Of a DNA stretch of 9,120 nt, positions 1 to 6,074 are shown piece by piece. The notes below the pieces were generated by a model. That model worked only from the letters and a program-made list of their open reading frames with translations. It did no database searches and had not been told where the DNA came from. Numbering within the stretch: the first letter of the stretch is position 1; each line of letters starts with the position of its first letter. The translations under genes and the position numbers were made by a program. The DNA lies in contig DHIZ01000282.1 of NCBI GenBank assembly GCA_002404055.1, positions 1 through 9,120 on the forward strand, read 5' to 3'. Origin of the DNA: Chloroflexi bacterium UBA4733 (GTDB taxonomy: Bacteria > Chloroflexota > UBA4733).

Positions 1-220
1 TCACCTGCCGCCGGAGGAAGCCGCCAAGGTCCTCTCCGTACCCGGATCATTGACGGAGTCGCTGGACGCCCTGGACACCGATCGCGGCTTCCTCACCGCC
101 AACGGCGTCTTCACGGACGACCTCATCGACACCTACATCAGCTACAAAACGGCCGTCGAGATCGACGAGTTCCGCTTGCGCCCGACGCCGTACGAGTACT
201 ACCTGTACTTCGACGTGTAG
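1..220 (+). CDS. glnA: Glutamine synthetase type I, C-terminal fragment (5' end outside window)
   Basis: This is the 3' end of a gene cut by the window edge. The frame starting at base 2 reads HLPPEEAAKVLSVPGSLTES and ends in EIDEFRLRPTPYEYYLYFDV before TAG at 218-220. Glutamine synthetase (glutamate + NH3 + ATP to glutamine) ends in a very similar way: an LPPEE motif just after the adenylylation-site tyrosine, then the 'GxFTDdlIDtYI' helix, then an 'R..PHP.EY.LYfdV' tail. All three are present here, over 72 codons. The usual adenylylation motif NLYDLPPEE would place its tyrosine just before the first base of the window, so the presence of that tyrosine cannot be judged. The enzyme is a cytoplasmic dodecamer. 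The gene converges on the leftward PHP gene, with a repeat element between the two. Confidence 0.94.
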   Translation, partial: HLPPEEAAKVLSVPGSLTESLDALDTDRGFLTANGVFTDDLIDTYISYKTAVEIDEFRLRPTPYEYYLYFDV

Positions 221-252
221 TGAGCTGGGCATCGATCGGGTCCAGTGCGGGT

Positions 253-405
253 TGCCCGGCGACTGAAGTCGCGGGCAACACTTGCGAAGTCCGCCTTCGC
301 GGACTGGGCCACCAGCGAAGCTCGACGTGCGTAGCCTGCGCAGGCAGGCTTTGCCGGGTACCCACGCGCAGCGTGGGTGTTGCCCGCGACTTCAGTCGCC
401 GGGCA
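253..405. repeat. Hairpin-rich intergenic element with 29-bp perfect inverted repeats
   Basis: The left arm (253-281) and right arm (377-405) are exact reverse complements over 29 bases and are separated by 95 bases. Each arm contains its own small palindrome, GCGACT-GA-AGTCGC. The interior holds more hairpins: GCGAAG (284-289) with CTTCGC (295-300), the palindrome CCTGCGCAGG (335-344), and CCCACGC (361-367) with GCGTGGG (371-377). No ORF in it resembles a protein. It lies between the convergent 3' ends of glnA (stop at 220) and the PHP gene (stop at 392-394), and its right arm encodes the last codons and stop of the PHP gene. The architecture resembles REP/BIME or MITE-like repeats. It could act as a bidirectional transcription stop, but no U-tract is visible. 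Confidence 0.85.
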
Positions 406-1285
406 TATTACCGGGGCGATGGCCCGCCGTCCGCAGCCGGGCCAACGTCCCAACCGCTACTTCCACGCCTAATCGCACCGGGCTGAACGGGTAGGCATGG
501 TAATCGGACCCAGCCGATGTGGGCATGCCGTGCTCGTGGGCCAGGTGCCGGTAGGCAGCATTACGTTGCTCACCGTCCGCCCAGTAGCCACCGTAGGGCG
601 CCTCTAACGCGTCGACCACCCGCCCCGCCAGCAGCCTTGCTACGGTGGCGTCGTCGCGCACCAGGCCCGGATGGGCCAGGGCGACGACGCCACCAGCGGC
701 ACGGATCACCGTCGCCCCTTCCTCCACCGGCGCGTAGACGCGGTTGGTGCGCGGAAATTGGCCGACGCGGCGTGCAGCCTCCCAACGCTGGAACGCTGCT
801 CCCAGCGTCGGAGCCCAGCCGAGGCGAACCAGTAACACGAAGAGGTCGTAGAACGACGGCTCGCGCGGCGCTGCCACCGCACGGAGGACTGCCACGTCCA
901 CCGGGCTGCCCAGATTGGCGCTCAGTCTGCTCAGGGCGGCTTCGTCGCGCAGCAACTGCTCGGCCCCACTGGGCCAGCGCTGCAGGAAGGCGGTCAGTTC
1001 GGGGGCATTCGGCTTGATCCAGTATCCCAACAGGTCCACCCGCTTACCATCGGCCAGGCAATCCAACTCGATGGCCGGGATCAATGTGACGCCAAGTCGC
1101 GCTGCCGGTTCCACCGCTTCCAGGTAGGCCTCGACCCGATGGTGGTCGGTGATGGCGAGCGTGCGCACGTCGCCCATGCTGGCCCAGCGTACCAACTCTT
1201 CGGGTGAGCAGAAGCCGCTGGACCAGGTGGTGTGGCAATGCAGGTCAAGGCGCTCCAACTCCGTGTCCTGCCTACCCTCGGGCAT
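392..1285 (-). CDS. PHP-domain phosphoesterase, TrpH/YciV-like
   Basis: A 297-aa protein carrying the full set of PHP metal-site motifs in order: LDLHCHTT (His16, His18), ITDHH (Asp47, His48), AIELD (Glu73), ALAHPG (His205) and AGSDYHA (Asp261, His263). The family uses a trinuclear metal centre to hydrolyse phosphoesters. The single-domain arrangement, the length and the 'GGVVALAHPG' context fit the YciV/TrpH group (nucleoside 3',5'-bisphosphate phosphatase / 5'-3' RNase), rather than the PHP domains of DNA polymerases or histidinol phosphatase. The exact substrate is inferred only. The ATG at 1283-1285 was chosen because it sits shortly before the first motif; it overlaps the upstream sulfatase stop by 14 nt, suggesting translational coupling. 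An upstream in-frame start at 1384 would add 33 residues with no family resemblance. The C-terminal residues MPGD and the stop lie within the right arm of the repeat element. Confidence 0.88.
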   Translation of the reverse strand: MPEGRQDTELERLDLHCHTTWSSGFCSPEELVRWASMGDVRTLAITDHHRVEAYLEAVEPAARLGVTLIPAIELDCLADGKRVDLLGYWIKPNAPELTAFLQRWPSGAEQLLRDEAALSRLSANLGSPVDVAVLRAVAAPREPSFYDLFVLLVRLGWAPTLGAAFQRWEAARRVGQFPRTNRVYAPVEEGATVIRAAGGVVALAHPGLVRDDATVARLLAGRVVDALEAPYGGYWADGEQRNAAYRHLAHEHGMPTSAGSDYHAYPFSPVRLGVEVAVGTLARLRTAGHRPGNMPGD

Positions 1286-2681
1286 GCAGTTCGCTCGGGT
1301 CAGGCGGCGCAGCGGTGGGAACGATCTCCTGCTGCTCCGGCGGTCGGTAGTTGCGGCCGTAGTTCTCCCGTTCGGCGAGGCCATCCGGCGCCTTGCCGAT
1401 GCTTGTGCCGCAGACGCCTTGCTCTACGGCAGGGTCCATCGTCCGTCCAGTTTCGGTCAGGCGGCGTGCGACGTAGCCATCGAGCTTTTGTTCCAGCTCG
1501 GCGACAACGTCCGGGTACCGGTCAATGAGATTATGCTGCTCGTCCGGGTCGGCTTCCACGTCATAGAGTTCACGCTCCGGCGAGCCGGCGTGGAAGCTCG
1601 GTTGCAGCGCCTTGATCAGCTTCCAGCGACCGCTGCGCACTGCCCGCTTCACCTGCCAGGACGCTTCGCTGAAGTACAGCTCGTCGTAGTTGCCGTCGCG
1701 CAGACCAAAGACGCTGGGCAGCAGGCTCTTGCCTTCCATGCATTCCGTGTTCGGCACGCCGCAGAGGTCCAGGATGGTTGGCGCCAGATCGAGGTTCTGC
1801 ACCATACCCGCTACCCGCCGGCCTGCCGGCAGTTTCTCGGGCGACCAGAGAATCAACGGCACGTGGACGTTGGCCTCATACAGGCCATGGTGGTCGTAGT
1901 AGCCCTCGTGTTCATCCAGTACCTCGCCATGGTCGGCCGTGATGATGACGACCGTGTCCTGAGCCAGTCCCAGCGCTGTGAGTCGGGCGAAGATGGGTCG
2001 CAGGTGCTCGTCCATATAGGCAGTTTCGGCGTCGTAGGAGGCGTTGACGTAGGCGGTGTCGGTGACACCCGGCATCCAGTTGTGGAAGTACCAGCGGAAC
2101 GGCTCAAAGGCCCAGACCTTGTCCATACTCGTGTTCTGCTTGTCGTAGGGGTCGCGTCCCTCCGGGTAGAAGCGCTGCCGATAGCCGTCCGGCGGCAGGT
2201 AGGGCGTGTGGGGGTCCCAATAGTGGACGAACAGGAAATAGGGCTTGTCAGTCTCCTTAATGGCGTCTAACGTGGTCAGGACGTTGGTAGTCACTGTCTC
2301 CGCCTTACGGAGCACGCCGGGCTCGGAGCGATCCCAGGCGTAGTTGCGGTAGAGGTCAAAGCCACGTGGGAAGTGCCGCTGCATGTTGTCGACGGCAGCG
2401 GTGTAGTAGCCGTGGTCGTGCAGTATCTCGGCCAGCAGCCGCACGCCAGGTTCCGGTTGCACCTTGCCGCCGATGTTGATCACGTTGTGCGTGATCGCCT
2501 CTTTGCCGGAATGCATGGTGGTGAAGCTGGGGTGGGTGGGAATGTTCGGCGCGTAACAGCGCTCGAAGAGCACACCCTGGTCCGCCAGTTCGTCCAGGAA
2601 GGGACTGGTGGGCAGGCGGTAGCCGTAGCAACCGAGGTGGTCGGCGCGCTGCGTGTCAAGGGCGATTAGGACAATGTTCAT
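1272..2681 (-). CDS. Sulfatase-fold hydrolase with threonine nucleophile
   Basis: A 469-aa member of the sulfatase branch of the alkaline phosphatase superfamily. Visible features are the N-terminal metal motif NIVLIALDTQRADHLGCYGY (Asp9), a WDPHTPY segment (Asp156, His158), the ADHGE metal motif (Asp250-His251), DHHGLYE (263-269) and the late RSGRWKLI lysine (Lys354), followed by the usual 'ELYDVEADPDEQHNL' segment. The nucleophile region reads T49-H-P-S-F-T-T-M-H-S-G, which lines up with the sulfatase signature C/S-x-P-S-R-x4-T-G. The residue normally converted to formylglycine is therefore Thr, and the Arg is Phe. Threonine serves as nucleophile in relatives such as LtaS and other phospho-transferases, so a phosphoester, phosphonate or phosphodiester substrate is at least as likely as a sulfate ester. 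No signal peptide is seen, so it is probably cytoplasmic. The start ATG lies 7 nt after the DUF192 stop, and the 3' end overlaps the PHP gene. Confidence 0.92.
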   Translation of the reverse strand: MNIVLIALDTQRADHLGCYGYRLPTSPFLDELADQGVLFERCYAPNIPTHPSFTTMHSGKEAITHNVINIGGKVQPEPGVRLLAEILHDHGYYTAAVDNMQRHFPRGFDLYRNYAWDRSEPGVLRKAETVTTNVLTTLDAIKETDKPYFLFVHYWDPHTPYLPPDGYRQRFYPEGRDPYDKQNTSMDKVWAFEPFRWYFHNWMPGVTDTAYVNASYDAETAYMDEHLRPIFARLTALGLAQDTVVIITADHGEVLDEHEGYYDHHGLYEANVHVPLILWSPEKLPAGRRVAGMVQNLDLAPTILDLCGVPNTECMEGKSLLPSVFGLRDGNYDELYFSEASWQVKRAVRSGRWKLIKALQPSFHAGSPERELYDVEADPDEQHNLIDRYPDVVAELEQKLDGYVARRLTETGRTMDPAVEQGVCGTSIGKAPDGLAERENYGRNYRPPEQQEIVPTAAPPDPSELHARG

Positions 2682-2688
2682 GCGGATA

Positions 2689-3381
2689 TCACGCTGAGCC
2701 TTTCTCCAATGTTGGTAGGGTGATGGTCGCTGTCGCTCCGGCGTCGATGCCGTGGGCAGCCAGGTAGCCTTGCGGAACTTCCAGCGCGTACTGATAGGGC
2801 GCTGGCGAGACGTGAGTGTCGGTGCTGAAGGGTTGCATGTCCTGGGTGCTGAGGACAGTGCCGGTGTCGTCGATGAAGGCGATGGAGAGCGGCAACGGCG
2901 TGTCTTTCATCCAGAAGCCGACCGTCTCCCCGTCGGGAAAGACGAACAGCATGCCGCTGTCCGCCGGCAACGACTGCCGGCCCATGAGGCCCTGCTGCCA
3001 CTCGGCAGGCGTCTGGGCCAGATCAACGCGCACCAGCCTCTGGCCACCGTCGGACGCGGTGAACAGTACCGCTGCGTAAGGCGCACCGACGGGCCCGACT
3101 GTGGCGGCATCGATGTACGCCGGCCCTCCCGTCATCGGGTTGAACACCAGTAGTCGCGTGCCCACCTGGCCGATCGCCAGCAGCGGCGTGAACTGGCCCA
3201 GTGGCCCGAAGGAGATTGCCTGGTCGTCCGCGCCGGACCAGAGCGAAGCCGGCAGATAGTTGGCGACCCAGAACGGCGAGAAGGCCGGTCCGCTGTCGGC
3301 CTGCGCCGGAAGCGCCGAAAGGGTACTGAGCGCAAGCAACAGGGTCGCCAGCGCCATCGAGAAGGGACGGTACATCGGCAT
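2689..3381 (-). CDS. Secreted DUF192-family protein with N-terminal module
   Basis: A 230-aa protein. Residues 1-28 form a signal peptide: a hydrophobic stretch LATLLLALSTLSAL, then an AQA cleavage site before Asp29. Residues about 35-100 (SLWSGADDQAISFGP...TRLLVFNPMTGGPAYIDAA...VGPVG) form a separate module that I compare, from memory, with extracytoplasmic SH3-like modules in Chloroflexota; this is an inference. Residues about 116-225 are DUF192, with QGLMGR (130-135), SGMLFVFPDG (142-151), GFWMKDTPLPLSIAFID (155-171) and YALEVPQGY (198-206). DUF192 proteins are small beta-fold proteins of unknown biochemical role, often secreted. The chosen ATG (3379-3381) overlaps the stop of the upstream gene in a TGATG arrangement. 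A GTG one codon earlier (3384) and an ATG at 3375 are alternatives. There is no clear Shine-Dalgarno, so translation probably depends on coupling. Confidence 0.9.
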   Translation of the reverse strand: MPMYRPFSMALATLLLALSTLSALPAQADSGPAFSPFWVANYLPASLWSGADDQAISFGPLGQFTPLLAIGQVGTRLLVFNPMTGGPAYIDAATVGPVGAPYAAVLFTASDGGQRLVRVDLAQTPAEWQQGLMGRQSLPADSGMLFVFPDGETVGFWMKDTPLPLSIAFIDDTGTVLSTQDMQPFSTDTHVSPAPYQYALEVPQGYLAAHGIDAGATATITLPTLEKGSA

Positions 3382-3581
3382 CACGGCGCGACGCGGCGCG
3401 TCTGATCCGGGGAAGGCAGCCGCTCCTCAACCCGGTATCTGGTCTGCATGATATCAAACTCGTCAATCTCTTCGATCACGGTGATCCGCAGGCGGTCTTT
3501 CCCGAAGCGCTTGACCAGGGCATCGCGCTCCTCCCAGGTGTCACACAGCCAGACCTGTGGTTTGGCGGGCGGCTCGGGCAC
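3381..3581 (-). CDS. Small unknown protein, 66 aa, first gene of the leftward operon
   Basis: I do not recognise the family. The reading frame begins with GTG (3579-3581), preceded at 9 nt by a strong GAGGAG ribosome-binding site, and its TGA overlaps the ATG of the DUF192 gene by one base. These are the two main reasons to accept it as real. The product is charged and soluble, with no signal or membrane segment. Residues about 8-50 (PQVWLCDTWEERDALVKRFG, then DRLRITVIEEIDEFDIMQTRYRV) look like a compact alpha/beta domain with a helix rich in E/R/K and two strands. The Pro- and Arg-rich tail looks disordered. It could be a small regulatory or nucleic-acid-associated protein, but nothing in the sequence fixes a role. 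Confidence 0.68.
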   Translation of the reverse strand: MPEPPAKPQVWLCDTWEERDALVKRFGKDRLRITVIEEIDEFDIMQTRYRVEERLPSPDQTRRVAP

Positions 3582-3590
3582 GAACTATTA

Positions 3591-3596
3591 CTCCTC
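3591..3596 (-). promoter_or_regulatory. Shine-Dalgarno GAGGAG for the 66-aa gene
   Basis: On the minus strand GAGGAG lies 9 nt before the GTG at 3579-3581. It is the strongest ribosome-binding site in the leftward operon and decides the start of its first gene. Confidence 0.75.
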
Positions 3597-3610
3597 TCGA
3601 TCATCAAGGC

Positions 3611-3616
3611 ATTGTA
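3611..3616 (-). promoter_or_regulatory. Possible -10 box (TACAAT) for the leftward operon
   Basis: The minus strand reads TACAAT about 30 nt before the first start codon of the operon. The position where a -35 would lie (about 3634-3639, minus strand CAGTCG) does not resemble TTGACA and falls inside the arm of the adjacent inverted repeat. The assignment is therefore weak. Confidence 0.3.
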
Positions 3617-3625
3617 CACGAGTTA

Positions 3626-3738
3626 CAGGGCCGCGACTGCGGTCTGCGGCCAAGCGACGAGGGCGACTGCGGTCGCATGATGCCTCAGGCACCGCAGTGC
3701 CCCCCGTCGCTTGGCCGCAGACCGCAGTCGCGGCCCTG
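3626..3738. repeat. Intergenic element with 34-bp perfect inverted repeats
   Basis: Arms 3626-3659 and 3705-3738 are exact reverse complements over 34 bases around a 45-base centre; after one mismatch the pairing continues for three more bases. The left arm itself folds (GGCCGC at 3629-3634 with GCGGCC at 3646-3651). The centre holds the small hairpins GCGAC-TGCG-GTCGC (3663-3676) and GGCAC-CGCA-GTGCC (3688-3701). The element fills most of the divergent space between the leftward 66-aa gene and plsX. It shares the GCGACTG core and the overall design with the element at 253-405, but is not a copy of it. No coding capacity is seen. Confidence 0.85.
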
Positions 3739-3760
3739 CCACCCTCGTCTGGCCACCGCC

Positions 3761-3790
3761 TTTGCACCCATTGCCGCGCTGCCGTATTAT
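3761..3790 (+). promoter_or_regulatory. Promoter of plsX, probably giving a leaderless mRNA
   Basis: A -10-like TATTAT lies at 3785-3790, only six bases before the plsX ATG (3797). TTTGCA (3761-3766, 18-nt spacer) or TTGCAC (3762-3767, 17-nt spacer) could serve as a weak -35. Transcription would start at or very near the A of ATG, and no Shine-Dalgarno is present upstream, so the message is probably leaderless. Confidence 0.5.
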
Positions 3791-3796
3791 CCTGCA

Positions 3797-4810
3797 ATGA
3801 CGCACCCGACCGAACGCCTGCCCATCGCACTGGACGCCATGGGCGGCGACTTCGCACCGGCGGCCGCGGTAGAAGGCGCGCTGGACGCGGTGCGACGCTT
3901 CAAGGTGCAAGTGCTGCTGGTGGGCGACGAGACAGCGCTGCAGCGGGAGCTGGCGCGGCTGGGAGGATCAGGCAAGCTACGGATCGTCCACGCCGCCGAG
4001 ACCATCGGCATGGACGAGCACGCGGCCACGGCCGTCCGCCGACGGCGCGACTCCTCCATGCACGTCTGCTGCCGCCTGGTCAAGGAAGGCCGGGCGGCGG
4101 CGGCCGTGTCGGCCGGCAACAGCGGCGCCTTCTTCGGCGTCGCCATGTTTGCCCTGGGACGGGTCAGCGGGGTCGACCGGCCTGCCCTCGCCACCATCTT
4201 CCCGACGACCGGCAAGCCGGTCCTGATACTTGACGTCGGAGCCAACACGGAAGTGAAGCCGCAGCAACTGGTCCAGTTCGCCATCATGGGCAGTATCTAC
4301 GCACAGCGCGTCCTGCGCCGCAGCCGACCCTCGGTGGCGCTGCTCTCCAACGGCGAGGAGGACGAGAAAGGGCCACTGGTGGTGCAGGACGCGCACCAGC
4401 GCCTGAAGCAACTCGGGTTAAATTTCGTCGGGAACATCGAAGGCAAGGATGTACCGCGCGGCAAAGCCGACGTTATTGTCTGTGACGGCTTTGCCGGCAA
4501 CGTGCTCATCAAAACGGCGGAGGGCGTCGCCGAGACGATGCTTGCCCTCATCCGCACGGAGCTCACCAGCAGCCTGCTGAACAGGCTGCTGGCCGCCGGC
4601 CTGCATCCCGCCTTTCGCCGTGTGCGGGCCAAGCTAGACTACGCGGAGTACGGCGGCGCCCCGCTCCTCGGCATCCAGGGAGTCGCCATCATCGCCCACG
4701 GCCGCTCCAATGCCAATGCCATCGCCAACGCCATCCGCGTCGCCGCCGAGGCGGTGGACAACGGCGTGGTGGAAGCCATCCGCGAAGGTGTGACCTCACC
4801 CGCTCGCTGA
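3797..4810 (+). CDS. plsX: Phosphate acyltransferase PlsX
   Basis: A 337-aa protein, the usual PlsX length. PlsX makes acyl-phosphate from acyl-ACP and orthophosphate, the first step of phosphatidic acid synthesis with PlsY/PlsC. It is a peripheral membrane enzyme. Family motifs appear in order: PIALDAMGGDFAP (9-21), VSAGNSGA (104-111), ILDVGANTEVKP (144-155), LLSNGEEDEKG (182-192), NIEGKDVPRGKADVIVCDGF (213-232), then GNVLIKTAEG (234-243) and GGAPLLGIQGVAIIAHGRSNANAI near the end. The ATG at 3797 directly precedes the conserved N-terminus; an open frame upstream runs through the repeat element and is not PlsX-like. The last six residues (VTSPAR) and the stop are encoded entirely by the first 21 bases of an inverted-repeat arm, so the native 3' end appears to have been replaced. 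The usual fab/acpP neighbours are not beside it. Confidence 0.97.
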   Translation: MTHPTERLPIALDAMGGDFAPAAAVEGALDAVRRFKVQVLLVGDETALQRELARLGGSGKLRIVHAAETIGMDEHAATAVRRRRDSSMHVCCRLVKEGRAAAAVSAGNSGAFFGVAMFALGRVSGVDRPALATIFPTTGKPVLILDVGANTEVKPQQLVQFAIMGSIYAQRVLRRSRPSVALLSNGEEDEKGPLVVQDAHQRLKQLGLNFVGNIEGKDVPRGKADVIVCDGFAGNVLIKTAEGVAETMLALIRTELTSSLLNRLLAAGLHPAFRRVRAKLDYAEYGGAPLLGIQGVAIIAHGRSNANAIANAIRVAAEAVDNGVVEAIREGVTSPAR

Positions 4811-4932
4811 GGCTCGCACCCTCTCCTGGACGGAGAGGGTAACGGGGGATTGCGACCAATGGCGCGACCATCACCACCCCAACCCTCTCCGTCCAGGAGA
4901 GGGTGCGAGCCTCAGCGAGCGGGTGAGGTCAC
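4790..4932. repeat. 51-bp perfect inverted repeat with 41-nt loop
   Basis: Arms 4790-4840 and 4882-4932 are exact reverse complements over all 51 bases. Inside each arm is a second hairpin: in the left arm CCCTCTCC (4819-4826), loop TGGAC, GGAGAGGG (4832-4839). The left arm starts exactly on a plsX codon boundary and holds its last six codons and stop. The right arm ends one base before the stop triplet (4933-4935) of the leftward aldo/keto reductase gene. It probably works as a two-way terminator between the convergent genes; a perfect 51-bp stem implies recent origin or gene-conversion upkeep. Confidence 0.9.
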
Positions 4933-5790
4933 CTACACAAATAGTGGCGCCATCTGGCGTTGCTCCATCACGCGGCGGACCTGCTCGTCTGTCGGCTGGC
5001 CGCTGAAGCGACTGGCAGCATCGAACACTTTGGGCAGCACGTTGATGTCACCGACGGTATTGAGGAAGACGGGGCGGGAACCCAGTACCCAGGAGACGGC
5101 GACGTCGATGTCGGCCTGCTCGCGCAACGGGTCATACCAGGTGGAGGCCGTGCGTGGTTGCTCGCCCCAGGGAGCGCGTGTGATCGCCTTGATTGTCTGG
5201 AAGGCGACGTTGCGCTCGCGGCAGACGGCAAAGAGTGCTTCGAGGTCGGCGGCATACTGGGGGTTCTGCATCATGATGAAGCTGTACGGCAGCAATACAG
5301 TGTCGAAGTCGAACTGCTGCAGCGAGCGCAGGTGCATCTTGGGGATGCCGACGCCGTGGCCCGTGACGCCGATGAAGCGCACCAAACCCTGCTCGCGGGC
5401 CTCAATGCAGGCTTTCAGGGCGCCGTCGGGGCCCATCGCCGTGTCCCACTCGGTAGGGTCGGCCAGATTGTGCAGTTGGATCAAGTCCACGCTCGACACG
5501 CGCAACCGCTCCAGCGAACGCCGGATAGAGTCACGCGCCCCCTGGTAGGTACGGTCGCCGGTCTTGGTGGCCAGAAATACCTGATCACGGATGCGTTCCA
5601 TCCAGGGGCCGAGGCGCACTTCGGATTCGCCATAGCTGGCGGCGGTGTCGATGTGGTTGACGCCGAAGCGCAACACCGTCTCCATCGTGCGGTCGGCCTC
5701 TTCCTGGGTCACTCGACTGAAGGCGGCGGCGCCGAACACTGTGCGCGTACTCTCGTGTCCGGTTCGACCAAACTGCTGCTTAGGGATCAT
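4933..5790 (-). CDS. Aldo/keto reductase family protein
   Basis: A 285-aa NAD(P)H-dependent oxidoreductase with a predicted (beta/alpha)8 barrel; the family reduces aldehydes and ketones. The start [20 protein letters not shown] matches the usual 'LGrTGl.vs.lgfG' opening. The catalytic tetrad is complete: Asp48 and Tyr53 in [12 protein letters not shown], Lys76 in FLATKTGDR, and His107 in VDLIQLHN. The segment [10 protein letters not shown] (about 136-145) and the C-terminal '[12 protein letters not shown]' region agree with a predicted-oxidoreductase subgroup seen in many bacteria. The substrate is unknown. The ATG (5788-5790) is preceded at 7 nt by GAGGAG; an upstream extension to 5871 lacks family character and is rejected. 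The gene is monocistronic, convergent with plsX and divergent from mntH. Confidence 0.96.
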   Translation of the reverse strand: MIPKQQFGRTGHESTRTVFGAAAFSRVTQEEADRTMETVLRFGVNHIDTAASYGESEVRLGPWMERIRDQVFLATKTGDRTYQGARDSIRRSLERLRVSSVDLIQLHNLADPTEWDTAMGPDGALKACIEAREQGLVRFIGVTGHGVGIPKMHLRSLQQFDFDTVLLPYSFIMMQNPQYAADLEALFAVCRERNVAFQTIKAITRAPWGEQPRTASTWYDPLREQADIDVAVSWVLGSRPVFLNTVGDINVLPKVFDAASRFSGQPTDEQVRRVMEQRQMAPLFV

Positions 5791-5797
5791 GGGCTGG

Positions 5798-5803
5798 CTC
5801 CTC
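5798..5803 (-). promoter_or_regulatory. Shine-Dalgarno GAGGAG for the aldo/keto reductase
   Basis: The minus strand carries GAGGAG seven bases before the ATG at 5788-5790, which fixes this start against the longer open frame. A TATGAT about 90 nt upstream of the gene (minus strand, 5886-5891) could be a -10 box, but no -35 accompanies it. Confidence 0.7.
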
Positions 5804-5955
5804 ACTAATCGACAGGTCCCCCGCCGAAGCAGTTGGGCACATGCCGTGCCGGCTCTGGCGGCTGCGCCCATCGCGACGCTGTTGGATCATACCTTCATGG
5901 ACAGCAGTCGCGTCGTGCCCGAGCTCGCCATAAGCATTGGCAAACGACCGAGCGC

Positions 5956-5987
5956 CGTAGGGGCAGGCCCCCGTGCCTGCCCCTACG
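5956..5987. repeat. 13-bp perfect hairpin in the AKR/mntH divergent space
   Basis: CGTAGGGGCAGGC (5956-5968), a six-base loop, and GCCTGCCCCTACG (5975-5987) form a perfect 13-bp stem. It is the only strong repeat in the 353-base divergent region 5791-6143. That region otherwise holds the aldo/keto reductase leader, and the promoter and palindrome described for mntH. No U-tract follows the stem, so a dispersed repeat is more likely than a dedicated terminator. Confidence 0.75.
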
Positions 5988-6045
5988 CGTATCACTTCCG
6001 GTATCCAGTGTGAACCCGTTTGCGCATCCGGCTTACAGGCTGGAC

Positions 6046-6074
6046 TTGACACCACCGCTTCCGTACCCTACGAT
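6046..6074 (+). promoter_or_regulatory. Sigma-70-type promoter of mntH (TTGACA-N17-TACGAT)
   Basis: A perfect -35 TTGACA (6046-6051) and a TACGAT -10 (6069-6074) are separated by the ideal 17 bases. Transcription would begin near 6081, giving a leader of about 63 nt before the ATG at 6144. Confidence 0.7.

Noticed and set aside
253..405. CRISPR array
   Set aside because: Repeats are inverted, occur as one pair, and have no regular spacers; no cas gene is present.
220..486. Short open frame across the 253-405 repeat
   Set aside because: Translation consists of repeat-derived sequence with no family resemblance and no ribosome-binding site.
1149..2270. Plus-strand open frame of 373 codons
   Set aside because: Antisense to the sulfatase and PHP genes; composition (Val/Gln/Arg-rich) is typical of a mirror frame of a real gene.
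3557..3796. N-terminal extension of plsX
   Set aside because: The extension translates the inverted repeat; PlsX similarity begins right after the ATG at 3797.
4790..4932. Insertion sequence
   Set aside because: The 41-base loop cannot hold a transposase and no target-site duplication was found; at most a non-autonomous element.
4960..5808. Plus-strand open frame of 282 codons
   Set aside because: Antisense to the aldo/keto reductase, whose catalytic tetrad is complete.
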